From Paenibacillus durus (lineage in GTDB: Bacteria > Bacillota > Bacilli > Paenibacillales > Paenibacillaceae), in the NCBI RefSeq assembly GCF_000756615.1, contig NZ_CP009288.1, positions 5,518,001 to 5,582,000 of the forward strand: 64,000 bases of DNA. The letters are read 5' to 3'. This document shows positions 53,179 to 62,035 of this stretch, piece by piece; positions within the stretch are counted from its first letter, which is position 1; each line of letters starts with the position of its first letter. A program made the position numbers and the translations under genes. A model generated the notes under the pieces. It saw only the letters and a program-made list of their open reading frames with translations. It did no database searches and was not told the origin of the DNA.

Positions 53179-54354
53179 TTACTCCCGCTCCCGTTCTTTC
53201 TTCACAGACAATGGCAGCGTCACGATAATCTCTGTCCCCTCGCCAGGGCAGCTCTCCGTGCGGACCTCTCCCCGGTGAAGGTCGACAATCTTCTTCACCA
53301 GTGACAGTCCCAATCCGCTGCCTCCGGCACCCGCGCCTCTCGCTTTATCCGCCTTGTAGAACCGCTCGAAAATGCGGGGCAGGTCCTTCTCGGAAATACC
53401 CGCACCGGTATCAGAGACAATAACCTCCGCTCCCGTTTCAATCAGGCGCGCCGTTATCATGATCTTCCCGCCCGGCGGAGTAAACTTGATGCTGTTATGC
53501 AATAGGTTGTTCCAGACCTGGCTGAGCAGGTCTTCGGCCCCCGTCACCGTCATTTCAGCGAGCTCCGCCTCCACTTCGATTCCTTTGCCCATCCACTGCG
53601 GCTCACAGGCCAGCAGGATGTTCCGGAGCTGCCTGTCGAGACGGTAAGGCTTCGCTTCAAACGGAAAGCTGCCGGACTCCAGCACCGACAGCTTGAGCAG
53701 GCTGTCGCTAAGGCCCGACAGCCGGGCGCTCTCAGCCTCGATAATATCCAAGTAATGCTCCCGGGTCTCCCGGCTGAGATCTTCGCTGCGCAGCGCGCGG
53801 GCGAAGCCGCGAATGGAAGTGAGCGGCGACTGAATCTCATGCGACACATTCGAGATGAAGTCCTGCCGCATCGTCTCCATCCGGCTCAGCTCGCTGGCCA
53901 TTTCATTGATTCCTTCCACGAGTTCACCCATCTGGCCGTAACGTTCGACATCTTCCACCTTGGCCGTAAAATCCCCTTTGGAAATCCGCCGGACGGCATT
54001 CAGAATCGGGGAATAAAATTTTCTCTGCTTCCCGTGAGTAATCAGGGAAATCAGTCCGCCAATGCAGAACAGAATAAGAAATCCGAGGAGCATACCCAGG
54101 AGCTGCGACACAAAGTCGGATGAAGGAGCACCAAATCTCCGGAACAGCGCCTTCAAGATAAAGTAGGAAGCCGTCCACGAGCCGATGAGGAGCGAAAAAC
54201 CAGCCAGCATTCCGAGCAATCCCCGGACGGCTCTCCCCAGGCACTTCATTCTGCGCCCTCCGACCGGCTGCCGGGACCGCTCCCGGCGCGGACGGCGATC
54301 CCGGACCGCCCGCTCCGGAGCCGTCCGCTCTGACGCTCGCTGCCGCCGCTTCAT
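53179..54354 (-). CDS. Sensor histidine kinase (HAMP, HisKA, HATPase)
   Basis: 391 residues. A very Arg-rich N-terminus (~1-40) is followed by two membrane helices (about 45-68 and 84-107), HAMP (~110-165), the dimerisation motif SNVSHEIQSPLTSIRGFA with the phospho-His, and the ATPase boxes LLHNSIKF, DTGAGIS and GSGLGLSLVKK. The short extracellular loop suggests sensing in or near the membrane. It overlaps the response regulator stop by four bases. Confidence 0.94.
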   Translation of the reverse strand: MKRRQRASERTAPERAVRDRRPRRERSRQPVGGRRMKCLGRAVRGLLGMLAGFSLLIGSWTASYFILKALFRRFGAPSSDFVSQLLGMLLGFLILFCIGGLISLITHGKQRKFYSPILNAVRRISKGDFTAKVEDVERYGQMGELVEGINEMASELSRMETMRQDFISNVSHEIQSPLTSIRGFARALRSEDLSRETREHYLDIIEAESARLSGLSDSLLKLSVLESGSFPFEAKPYRLDRQLRNILLACEPQWMGKGIEVEAELAEMTVTGAEDLLSQVWNNLLHNSIKFTPPGGKIMITARLIETGAEVIVSDTGAGISEKDLPRIFERFYKADKARGAGAGGSGLGLSLVKKIVDLHRGEVRTESCPGEGTEIIVTLPLSVKKERERE

Positions 54355-55025
54355 TCCGCACCCTCCAGCCGGTAGCCGAGACCGCGCACGGTGCGGATGG
54401 CGAATCCGTACCGCTCGCTCGGGAAGCGTTCGCGCAGCCGGTTGATGTGCACATCCAGCGTGCGTTCATTGCCTTCGTAGTCATAGCCCCAGATCTCCTC
54501 GATCAGCCGCTCGCGCGGCAGGGTCTGTCCGGGGTAGCTTGCCAGCCTGAACAGCAGCTCGTACTCTTTCAGGGGCAGCGTCAGAACGCCGTCATCGGAT
54601 TGAATCTCGTAGGTTCTGCGGTTCATCTTCAGCCTACCGACGGTTACGCTCTGGGCGGCGGAAATCTGATACCGTTTCAGCAGCGCCTTTACGCGGGCGA
54701 TCAACACGGGCGGCTCAAACGGTTTGACGAGATAATCGTCGGTCCCAAGCTCGAAGCCCTTCACAATCTGCGACGTTTCGCCTTTGGCCGTGAGCATGAG
54801 CAGCGGAAAATCGTAATCCTTCCGCAGTTCGCGGCAGAGCTGCCAGCCGTCCATGTTCGGCATCATGACATCGAGAATCACCATGTCGGCGGTATGATCC
54901 CCAAGAAACTCCAGCGCTGCTTTCCCATCGGAAGCCTCGTACACTTCCATGCCTTCAGCTTTCAAAAATACGGCTACCAATTCGCGGATGTGCGGATCGT
55001 CGTCCACCACCAGTATTTTGGCCAT
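54351..55025 (-). CDS. OmpR/PhoB-family response regulator
   Basis: 224 residues: receiver domain (ILVVDDDPHIRELV, phospho-Asp52 in ILDVMMPN) and a C-terminal winged helix (GVLTLPLKEYELLFRLASYPGQTLPRERLIEEIWGY). The frame extends 45 codons upstream, but ATG 55025 (GGAGAG upstream) is the family start. The first 71 nt overlap the 3' end of the ABC transporter gene in another frame. Confidence 0.95.
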   Translation of the reverse strand: MAKILVVDDDPHIRELVAVFLKAEGMEVYEASDGKAALEFLGDHTADMVILDVMMPNMDGWQLCRELRKDYDFPLLMLTAKGETSQIVKGFELGTDDYLVKPFEPPVLIARVKALLKRYQISAAQSVTVGRLKMNRRTYEIQSDDGVLTLPLKEYELLFRLASYPGQTLPRERLIEEIWGYDYEGNERTLDVHINRLRERFPSERYGFAIRTVRGLGYRLEGAE

Positions 55026-56817
55026 ATCCGGCACTCTCCTCTCCTTCGCCGTACTCCCGGGATTCCGTATCGGCCGCTTGCAGCTGCTGCTGTGCAAATT
55101 CGCGGTAGAGGCTATGCTCCCGCAGCAGTTCTTCGTGTCTTCCCCTGCCGGTAATCTCACCCTTCTCCATAAAGAGAATCTGGTCGGCGTTCACCACCGT
55201 GGACAGCCGATGGGCGATGACGATGGTCGTCCGGCCTTTCATCAGATTGGATAGCGCCTTCTGCACGACCGCTTCGGACTTGCTGTCAAGGCTTGAAGTC
55301 GCTTCGTCCAGCATCAGGATTTTCGGATCTCTCAGCAGCGCCCGGGCAATTGCAATCCGCTGCCGCTGTCCGCCGGACAGCTTCACGCCGCGCTCGCCGA
55401 CTTCAGTGTCGTAACCATCCGGCAGCTCGTCGATGAAGGTATCGGCATACGCCATCGCCGCCGCCTGCCGCATTTCCGCCAAATCAACCTCCCGGTCCAG
55501 CCCGTAGCGGAGATTGTCCGCAATCGTTCCGGCCAGCAGCGGGCTTTCCTGGGAGACATAGCCGATTCCTCCGCGCCAGGAGGATAGCGAGAAATCGGAA
55601 ATCGGCTTGCCTCCCAGCCGGATCACGCCTTCCTGCGGCTCATAGAAGCGCTCAAGCAGGGAGAACAGCGTCGTCTTGCCGCCGCCGCTAGGGCCGACAA
55701 TCGCCGTTACCTCTCCGGGCGTTATGGAGCAGCTAACCTTGTTCAGCACACGTTCACCCGCCTTGTATCCGAAGGAGACATTTTCAAGCGTAATCGGCAT
55801 CCGCGCCCCTCCCGCCATCTCTTCCCCCTCATACTTCTCTTCTTCATGCATCAGCATCTCCATCAGCCGCTCCGAAGCGCCCATGGACTTCTGAATTTGG
55901 GTAAAGAAGGTGGTCAGTTGGGTCAGCGGCATAATGATCTGGATCAGATACAGGATAAAAGCGACCAGTTCCCCCGCCGTCAGCGCGCCGCTGGACACCT
56001 GCAGCCCGCCGTAGCCGATAATGACCACCAGCAGCATCATAAATATGAGCGAGACAAGCGGAGTGATCCATGCGCTGGCCTTGCCTTCGCGTATGCCGTA
56101 AGAGAGCAAATTCATAATGACGCTTCTTCCAGATTCGTATTCCCGGCGTTCCGCTCCGGACGCTTTGACAAGCCGGATTTCCGACAGCACGCCGCTAAGC
56201 ACCGCCGTAAAGGAGGCCGTCTCATCCTGCATGCCCTTGGAAATCTTATACATCATCCGGCCGAGAGGAACAAGAACGAGCGCCGAAAGAGGCAGCACGG
56301 TGAACAGAACCAGCGTCATTTTCCAATTCAGATAAAAGAGCACCGAGATCGAACCGACAATGGAAATGATGCCTGTGAACAGGCTCGAGACATTCTCCGC
56401 TACCAGCGTCTTGATTATGCCCGTATCGCTTGTCATGCGGCTGACGCTTTCGCCTGTCCGGATGTCATTATAATAGGAGACCGGCAGCAGCAGCAGCTTG
56501 CGCCACAGACGTTCCCTTAAGCCGGCAACCATTTTCTGTCCAGCATAGTTCAGCAGATAGACGGAGATGCCCGCGGCGGCGGTCTGGGCGATGAAAGCGC
56601 CGGCGATTCCGGCGATCTGCAGCCGGCTTACGGAAGACAGTGAAAATCCGTCGACCAGCCCTTTGGTGAACATCGGAATGACCAGCGACACCAGCGTGGA
56701 TATCACGCTGAGCGTAATAGCCAGGGCAAGCAGGCCATACGGTGGTTTCGTTTCTTTAAGCAATTTCAGAAATGAACGGAGATTATTCCTGCCTGTCTTC
56801 TTCGTTGAGGTTGTCAT
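54955..56817 (-). CDS. ABC exporter, fused permease and ATPase
   Basis: 620 residues: six membrane helices (~25-310) then an ATPase with GPSGGGKTTLFSLL, VKLSGGQRQRIAIARALL and ILMLDEATSSLDS, plus the H-loop IVIAHRLSTV. It is a homodimeric MsbA/BmrA-type exporter, substrate unknown. ATG 56817 has GAAGGGAAGG upstream. The last ~25 residues are low-complexity Gly/Glu-rich and are encoded inside the response-regulator gene. Linkage to a sensor pair suggests stress- or drug-induced export. Confidence 0.93.
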   Translation of the reverse strand: MTTSTKKTGRNNLRSFLKLLKETKPPYGLLALAITLSVISTLVSLVIPMFTKGLVDGFSLSSVSRLQIAGIAGAFIAQTAAAGISVYLLNYAGQKMVAGLRERLWRKLLLLPVSYYNDIRTGESVSRMTSDTGIIKTLVAENVSSLFTGIISIVGSISVLFYLNWKMTLVLFTVLPLSALVLVPLGRMMYKISKGMQDETASFTAVLSGVLSEIRLVKASGAERREYESGRSVIMNLLSYGIREGKASAWITPLVSLIFMMLLVVIIGYGGLQVSSGALTAGELVAFILYLIQIIMPLTQLTTFFTQIQKSMGASERLMEMLMHEEEKYEGEEMAGGARMPITLENVSFGYKAGERVLNKVSCSITPGEVTAIVGPSGGGKTTLFSLLERFYEPQEGVIRLGGKPISDFSLSSWRGGIGYVSQESPLLAGTIADNLRYGLDREVDLAEMRQAAAMAYADTFIDELPDGYDTEVGERGVKLSGGQRQRIAIARALLRDPKILMLDEATSSLDSKSEAVVQKALSNLMKGRTTIVIAHRLSTVVNADQILFMEKGEITGRGRHEELLREHSLYREFAQQQLQAADTESREYGEGEESAGYGQNTGGGRRSAHPRIGSRIFES

Positions 56818-56876
56818 TGTTAATCCTTCCCTTCTTGGCGAATAATCACAAAATACTCCCTCATTGTAAACAGAAG

Positions 56877-57626
56877 TTAAACTCGCCACTCTGCGGCGGC
56901 ACGGTAATCCTCCGGAGTATTGATATTAAGCAGCGGGGACGGCGCTCCGTCCAAGGCGCCCGCAAAGCCTGCTTCCGGTACATACAGAACCTCCATGCTT
57001 TCCAGCCATTCCATGACCTTTAACCTTCCGTGCAGCAGGGCATTTTCCAAGCCGGGAAGGGTATCCTTATGGTACAGTCCCAGCAGCGGCTGCACTTTGC
57101 CGGAGAGTGATACCGGCACCACCGCAAGCGTTTGGCAGCTTGCTGCCAAAGGACCAGGTGCTGCTCCGGATACAGATTGCCCGCAGCGGGCCTTATCCGC
57201 CAAGGTATCTTTCTTCGCTCCGCCATCTTCCGCAAGCCGCCCGGCGCCTTGCCCCGCTGAATCTGAGTCCAAATGCCTTTCGCCCCGCTTCAAAGCGTCC
57301 ACAATGTACCGCATAAACGCTGCGGAAGCGAATGGCAAATCGCAGGGAGCGGCAAGATGCCACTCCGCGTCCGAAGCGGTCATTCCCGCATGAAGCCCCG
57401 CCAGCGGGCCGCAGCCCGGAAAGCGGTCGGCGGCCTGCGAAAGCCCCAGGAAGCGGTAATCCTCCCGCTCCTCCGTCCCGCAGGCGATTGTGACCGGCTC
57501 CGCGACTTCACCTAGCGCAGCGGCAACCCGGGCAATAGCGGGAATACCCCCGAATTTCAGAAGAGACTTATCGGCGCCCATCCTTCTGGAGCGCCCTCCA
57601 GCGATCAGAATGCCGGCAATATGCAT
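56877..57626 (-). CDS. mobA: Molybdenum cofactor guanylyltransferase MobA
   Basis: Adds GMP to molybdopterin to form the bis-MGD cofactor. The GTP loop LIAGGRSRRMGADKSLL, GPLAGLHAGM and APCDLPFASAAFM are present. At 249 residues it is ~50 longer than usual: residues ~112-160 are a low-complexity Gly/Ala/Lys insert between the Asp motif and the C-terminal strands. moaA and a molybdopterin oxidoreductase are in the same window but not adjacent. Confidence 0.9.
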   Translation of the reverse strand: MHIAGILIAGGRSRRMGADKSLLKFGGIPAIARVAAALGEVAEPVTIACGTEEREDYRFLGLSQAADRFPGCGPLAGLHAGMTASDAEWHLAAPCDLPFASAAFMRYIVDALKRGERHLDSDSAGQGAGRLAEDGGAKKDTLADKARCGQSVSGAAPGPLAASCQTLAVVPVSLSGKVQPLLGLYHKDTLPGLENALLHGRLKVMEWLESMEVLYVPEAGFAGALDGAPSPLLNINTPEDYRAAAEWRV

Positions 57627-57813
57627 AACGCCACCGCCTTTTTTGACAATAGTATCATATTAAATGGAAGCAAAATCCTTAAAATCCTATAGATTTAGCA
57701 AAATGAGAAAATGCTGGTTTGTACACCTTTTCAACAAATGATACGATGATATTAGCGGCTATGGCCGGCTCTTATTTATCATACACGGCATTTGCGGGAG
57801 GAGAGCACCCAAG

Positions 57814-59037
57814 TTGCGGGAGAATACTGGAAATCCATCAACCTTCACATCCTTGAAATGGTTCAACTTTTTTGTATACGGGACAATGGTTCTATTCACC
57901 AGTTTCTTTCAGCTTTATCTGCAGGACGTAGGGATGAACAAGCTGGAAATCGGTGTCTTAATGTCAATCGGACCGCTCGTGTCGGTCTTCGCCAACCCGT
58001 TCTGGGGAATATGGACCGGCCGATATCAGAATAACAGGGGCGTTGTACTGCTGATGCTGGCAGGGACGCTTGTGTTCTCCCAGATTATTTTTCAGGCAAA
58101 TACATATGAAATGATATATACTGCGATGGTTCTGTTCTATTTCTGCCAGACTCCGCTGTTCGCGCAGAGCAATACGCTCCTCTTAAGTTATATCGAGGGG
58201 ACGCCTCTTCGCTTCGGGTCCTTTCGTCTCTTCGGATCGCTTGGCTGGGCGCTGACGGCTCTAGCCGCGGGCCCGGTTATTCAGTACGGCGGCGTCTCGG
58301 TGCTGCCTTATCTGTTCGCGGTCCTGCTGGGTCTATCCATCGTATCGCTTGCCGCCATGCCTAAGCTGCGCAGCTCTATCGGAACAGCGCCTTTGCCGCT
58401 TAGAGGGTTTCGCCTGCTGTTCAGGAATCCTTATTTCCTGTTTTTTATCTTTTTCGGCATACTGGTATCTATTCCTAACACCATAAATAATACGTTTATG
58501 TCGCTGTATATCAACGATATGGGCGGCTCCAAGACGATGATCGGTCTGGCCGTGTTCCTCTCCTCCATCCTTGAAGCGGGTGTGTTCATGCTGTGCAAAC
58601 GCTATTTGCGGCGTAAAATCTCCGTTCTCGTCGGCTGGCTGGCGCTGGTCAGCATTCTGTTCGTGCTGCGGTGGTGGCTGATGTCTCAGGCAACGCTGCC
58701 GCTTGAGGTGGCTTTTATTCAAATTTTACATTCCGTAACGTTCGGCGGCTTCTTCTACGTAGGGACTCAGTTGACGATGCTGCTGATTCCTGGACCGTAC
58801 CGCTCCTGCGGACAGGCGCTCTACACTCTGTCCTGGGGCGGAATTTCGGGCATGATTGGCGGTATCCTTGGCGGATGGCTGTTTCAGTATCTCGGCGCCC
58901 AGAGCATGTACGAATTCTGTGTCTTCCTGTCGCTAATCGGCGCGCTGGGGTACGGAGGAATGTGGTTTTTTGTCAACAGAGGCGGTTACCGGCCCACATC
59001 GGCGACCCATGATGAACTTGAAGAAGATGGAATTTAG
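57814..59037 (+). CDS. MFS transporter (LacY-like/YwbF type)
   Basis: 407 residues with twelve membrane helices. The N-terminal half has FFQLYLQDVGMNKLEIGVLMSIGPLVSVFANPFWGI and RFGSFRLFGSLGWAL, typical of the MFS_1-like/nucleoside-H+ symporter group. The substrate is unknown. The start appears to be TTG with GGGAGGAG 8 nt upstream; the next ATG would lose the first helix. Confidence 0.85.
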   Translation: MRENTGNPSTFTSLKWFNFFVYGTMVLFTSFFQLYLQDVGMNKLEIGVLMSIGPLVSVFANPFWGIWTGRYQNNRGVVLLMLAGTLVFSQIIFQANTYEMIYTAMVLFYFCQTPLFAQSNTLLLSYIEGTPLRFGSFRLFGSLGWALTALAAGPVIQYGGVSVLPYLFAVLLGLSIVSLAAMPKLRSSIGTAPLPLRGFRLLFRNPYFLFFIFFGILVSIPNTINNTFMSLYINDMGGSKTMIGLAVFLSSILEAGVFMLCKRYLRRKISVLVGWLALVSILFVLRWWLMSQATLPLEVAFIQILHSVTFGGFFYVGTQLTMLLIPGPYRSCGQALYTLSWGGISGMIGGILGGWLFQYLGAQSMYEFCVFLSLIGALGYGGMWFFVNRGGYRPTSATHDELEEDGI

Positions 59038-59051
59038 GCTTTCGTGCCTGC

Positions 59052-59093
59052 AAAAAAAACGGCTGACACGCTTTCGGGCGGCAGCCGTTTTTT
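59052..59093. terminator. Bidirectional terminator between MFS gene and glnS
   Basis: ACGGCTG/CAGCCGT with A-run before and T-run after; serves both convergent genes. Confidence 0.85.
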
Positions 59094-59107
59094 CATATGA
59101 TCTCAGC

Positions 59108-60811
59108 TTAACCTTGCTTCGGCGGCTGATACGAACTCTTGAGCGAAACGATCAGGTTGAAGACAGGTTTACCAGGCTCGGAGTACCGGCTGTCCACGTT
59201 AAAGTAACCATGCCGGAAAAATTGGAACTTGTCCTGCGGTTTGCTCTCCTTCAGTTCAGGCTCCACGAAGCCGTGCAGGATTTCAAGCGATTTCGGGTTC
59301 AATTGGTCAAGGAAGGACCCTACCGCCTTATCAGCGGCTTCCTGTTCTTCGGCCTCCCCTTCATTGTCGGTTTCCTCCGCCTGAATCAGCGGTTCATACA
59401 GGCGGAATTCCGCCGCAGCGGCGTGGCTCGCCTCCACCCAGTGCAGCGTTCCTTTCACCTTACGGCCGGTAAAGCCGCTGCCGCTCTTCGTTTCCGGATC
59501 GTAGGTGCAGTGCAGCTCGGTCACTTCGCCGTTCTCATCCTTGATTACTTCGTTGCACTTAATGAAGTAGGCATGCTTCAAGCGCACCTCATTGCCCGGG
59601 AACAACCGGAAATACTTACTCGGCGGATTTTCCATAAAATCGTCGCGTTCAATGTAAATCTCGCGGGAGAACGGAATTTGCCGGCTGCCCATTTCCTCGT
59701 TCTCACTGTTATTCTCCGCTTCCAGCCATTCGACTTGTCCCTCGGGATAGTTGGTAATAACGACCTTAAGCGGACGAAGCACCGCCATCGTGCGCGGAGC
59801 CTTCAATTTCAGATCCTCGCGGATAAAATGCTCCAGCATTTGCAGATCGACCAGGCCTTGACTCTTGGAAATGCCCGTCTCATACACGAAGGCGCGGATC
59901 GCTTCCGGCGTGTACCCACGGCGGCGGAGACCGGAAATCGTCGGCATCCGCGGGTCGTCCCAGCCGTCGACATGACCTTCGTCCACCAGCAGCTTCAGCT
60001 TCCGCTTGCTTGTTACGGTCTGCGCCAGATTCAGCCGGCCAAATTCATATTGATGCGGCACGGCAGGCATTTCGCACTCAGCGATAACCCAGTCATAGAA
60101 CGGACGCTGATCCTCGAACTCCAGGGAACAGAGGGAATGCGTCACACCCTCGATAGCGTCCTCAATCGGATGCGCGTACGCGTACATCGGGTAAATGCAC
60201 CATTTGTCGCCCGTGTTATGGTGATGCGCATGGGCAATCCGGTAAATGACCGGATCGCGCAGATTGATATTGGGCGAAGCCATATTGATCTTGGCGCGCA
60301 GCACCTTTTCCCCATCCTTGAATTCTCCAGCCCGCATCCGGCGGAACAGATCCAGATTCTCCTCTACGCTGCGTTCACGGTACGGGCTGTTCTTGCCCGG
60401 TTCGGTCAGCGTGCCGCGCAGCCCGCGGATTTCGTCCGCGCTGAGATCGTCCACATAGGCCTTGCCTTTATTAATGAGAAGCTCCGCCCGCTGGTACATT
60501 TCCTCGAAATAATCGGACGCAAAGCGTAAATTCTCCCAATCATAACCGAGCCATTTTACGTCTTCCTCGATCGATTTGACGTACTCCGTATCTTCCTTGA
60601 GCGGATTTGTGTCATCGAACCGCAGGTTCGTCTTGCCGCCGAACTCGTCGGCCAGCGTGAAGCTGATCCAAATCGCCTTGGCATGTCCAATGTGCAGATA
60701 GCCGTTCGGTTCCGGGGGGAACCGGGTGACGACTTCTTTCACTTTGCCGGAGCGGAGATCTTCGGTAATGACATTTTTAATGAAATTGGAGGGGGTGCTT
60801 CGGTTCTCCAC
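59108..60811 (-). CDS. glnS: Glutaminyl-tRNA synthetase
   Basis: 567 residues. Class I motif HIGHAKAIW near residue 40, the catalytic KMSKS-like loop TSKRKLKLLVDEGHV, and the C-terminal anticodon-binding beta-barrels. It charges tRNA-Gln directly. A TTG at 60820 is in frame but abuts the ribosome site; GTG 60811 is 9 nt from AAAGG. GlnRS is uncommon in Bacillota, most of which use Glu-tRNA(Gln) amidotransferase. Confidence 0.94.
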   Translation of the reverse strand: MENRSTPSNFIKNVITEDLRSGKVKEVVTRFPPEPNGYLHIGHAKAIWISFTLADEFGGKTNLRFDDTNPLKEDTEYVKSIEEDVKWLGYDWENLRFASDYFEEMYQRAELLINKGKAYVDDLSADEIRGLRGTLTEPGKNSPYRERSVEENLDLFRRMRAGEFKDGEKVLRAKINMASPNINLRDPVIYRIAHAHHHNTGDKWCIYPMYAYAHPIEDAIEGVTHSLCSLEFEDQRPFYDWVIAECEMPAVPHQYEFGRLNLAQTVTSKRKLKLLVDEGHVDGWDDPRMPTISGLRRRGYTPEAIRAFVYETGISKSQGLVDLQMLEHFIREDLKLKAPRTMAVLRPLKVVITNYPEGQVEWLEAENNSENEEMGSRQIPFSREIYIERDDFMENPPSKYFRLFPGNEVRLKHAYFIKCNEVIKDENGEVTELHCTYDPETKSGSGFTGRKVKGTLHWVEASHAAAAEFRLYEPLIQAEETDNEGEAEEQEAADKAVGSFLDQLNPKSLEILHGFVEPELKESKPQDKFQFFRHGYFNVDSRYSEPGKPVFNLIVSLKSSYQPPKQG

Positions 60812-60989
60812 AGCAATCAACCTTTCATTCTATAGTTCTTGTCCTTGTTCTTGTATAAACATGTTTCCTCTTAATATACCCGTTACGCTGGGATTGTTCA
60901 ATAAAATGGCATATCCGCCCAGGGCGCCGGTTCCCTTTGACTTCCCGCCGGTTCATGGAGTAGCATGAGGTTCAGGAGGAGGCGAGCGG

Positions 60990-61238
60990 ATGAAACCGAT
61001 TAAAATGCCAAAAGAGCATCGGGAAGCGATGCTTGATCATATTCAGGAATTTTTCGAGCTTGAACGCGGCGAAAGCATCGGACGCCTCGCGGCGGACAAC
61101 CTGCTGGAATTTTTCCTGAAGGAGCTTGGACCTGCCGTCTATAACCAGGCGCTGAGCGACTGCCGGATTCTGACGGCGCAGCGGATGCAGGGGCTGGAAG
61201 AGGATATATATGCCCTGGAATGGAAAGAAGGGCGGTAA
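60990..61238 (+). CDS. DUF2164 family protein
   Basis: 82 residues, soluble and acidic. The pattern KMPKEHREAMLDHIQEFFELERGESIGRLAADNLLEFFLKELGPAVYNQAL is the DUF2164 signature. The function is unknown. The ATG follows AGGAGGCGAGCG. It starts a plus-strand pair with the GNAT gene. Confidence 0.88.
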   Translation: MKPIKMPKEHREAMLDHIQEFFELERGESIGRLAADNLLEFFLKELGPAVYNQALSDCRILTAQRMQGLEEDIYALEWKEGR

Positions 61239-61293
61239 TAACCGGCATTCATGGTTTGCAAAGAGCACGACAGAAAAAAAGGGAGGCCGCAGC

Positions 61294-61842
61294 TTGTTCC
61301 ATTTTGTCATAGATGATGAGCTTGTTCTTAAGCCGCTGGCGCCTGAGCATGCCTTACCCATGTTTGAGCTGGTCGACCTCTCGAGGACCCGTCTGAGCCG
61401 GTGGCTTCCTTGGGTGGACAGCGTGACGGAGCGAGCTCATATCACAAGCTACATTAAGAATGCTGTTAAGCAGGGCAGCGAGAACGGCGGCTTCACCGCT
61501 GGCCTGTGGGTGGGAGGCGAATTCGCCGGCGTTATCGGATTTCATGAAATCGATTGGCATAACCGGTCTGTCGGCATCGGCTATTGGCTTGGCGAGGGTT
61601 ATTGCGGCAAGGGATACATGACGAGCGCCTGCCGGGTGTTTATCGACCATGCCCTGATGGAGATGGAGCTGAACCGGGTAGAAATCCGCTGCGCAACGGG
61701 CAATACCTCAAGCCGTGCTATTCCCCAGCGCCTGGGCTTCGTGCTGGAAGGAGTAATCCGGGAAGCCGAACTGCTGCCATCTGGCTATGTCAATCATGCC
61801 GTATACGGTTTGCTGCGCAGCGAGTGGAAGATGCTGAGATAG
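61294..61842 (+). CDS. RimJ/RimL-type GNAT acetyltransferase
   Basis: 182 residues. RTRLSRWLPWVDSVTERAHI, the acetyl-CoA segment GIGYWLGEGYCGKGYMTSACRV and RVEIRCATGNTSSRAIPQRLGFVLEGVIREAELLPSG match ribosomal-protein acetyltransferase relatives (YdaF/RimL). The start is TTG 61294 with GGGAGG at 7 nt; an in-frame ATG 28 codons earlier lies within the preceding gene. Confidence 0.88.
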   Translation: MFHFVIDDELVLKPLAPEHALPMFELVDLSRTRLSRWLPWVDSVTERAHITSYIKNAVKQGSENGGFTAGLWVGGEFAGVIGFHEIDWHNRSVGIGYWLGEGYCGKGYMTSACRVFIDHALMEMELNRVEIRCATGNTSSRAIPQRLGFVLEGVIREAELLPSGYVNHAVYGLLRSEWKMLR

Positions 61843-61866
61843 TTCCTGGGGTGAAGGATCCGCCGA

Positions 61867-61971
61867 AACAAGAATAAACGGCTGCGCCGTCCTCGCAGGA
61901 GGAGGGCATCCGTTTCTCGTAGAAATATCAGGTCAAGGATAAGCGCGAAGCTTATACTTTCTGATATTTAG
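61867..61971 (+). repeat. Intergenic double-hairpin repeat, copy 3
   Basis: The first hairpin is AAACGG.../CCGTTT with GCCGTCCT/AGGAGGGC inside (61877-61914), the second GATAAGC-GCGAA-GCTTATA (61938-61956). It matches the atp-operon copies over four exact blocks of 11-15 nt. It lies between convergent genes. Confidence 0.7.
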
Positions 61972-61996
61972 AAAAAGCCCCGCAAAATGCGGGGTT
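61972..61996 (-). terminator. Terminator of the MOSC gene
   Basis: CCCCGC/GCGGGG around a short loop, then GCTTTTTC on the minus strand, 40 nt past the stop. Confidence 0.8.
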
Positions 61997-62035
61997 CGGC
62001 AGCTTGGCTTATCGGATAAATCAGGGCCCCGCCTC

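Noticed and set aside
58970..60529. A 519-codon plus-strand frame opposite glnS
   Set aside because: It runs through the bidirectional terminator and the antisense of GlnRS; no domain is recognisable.
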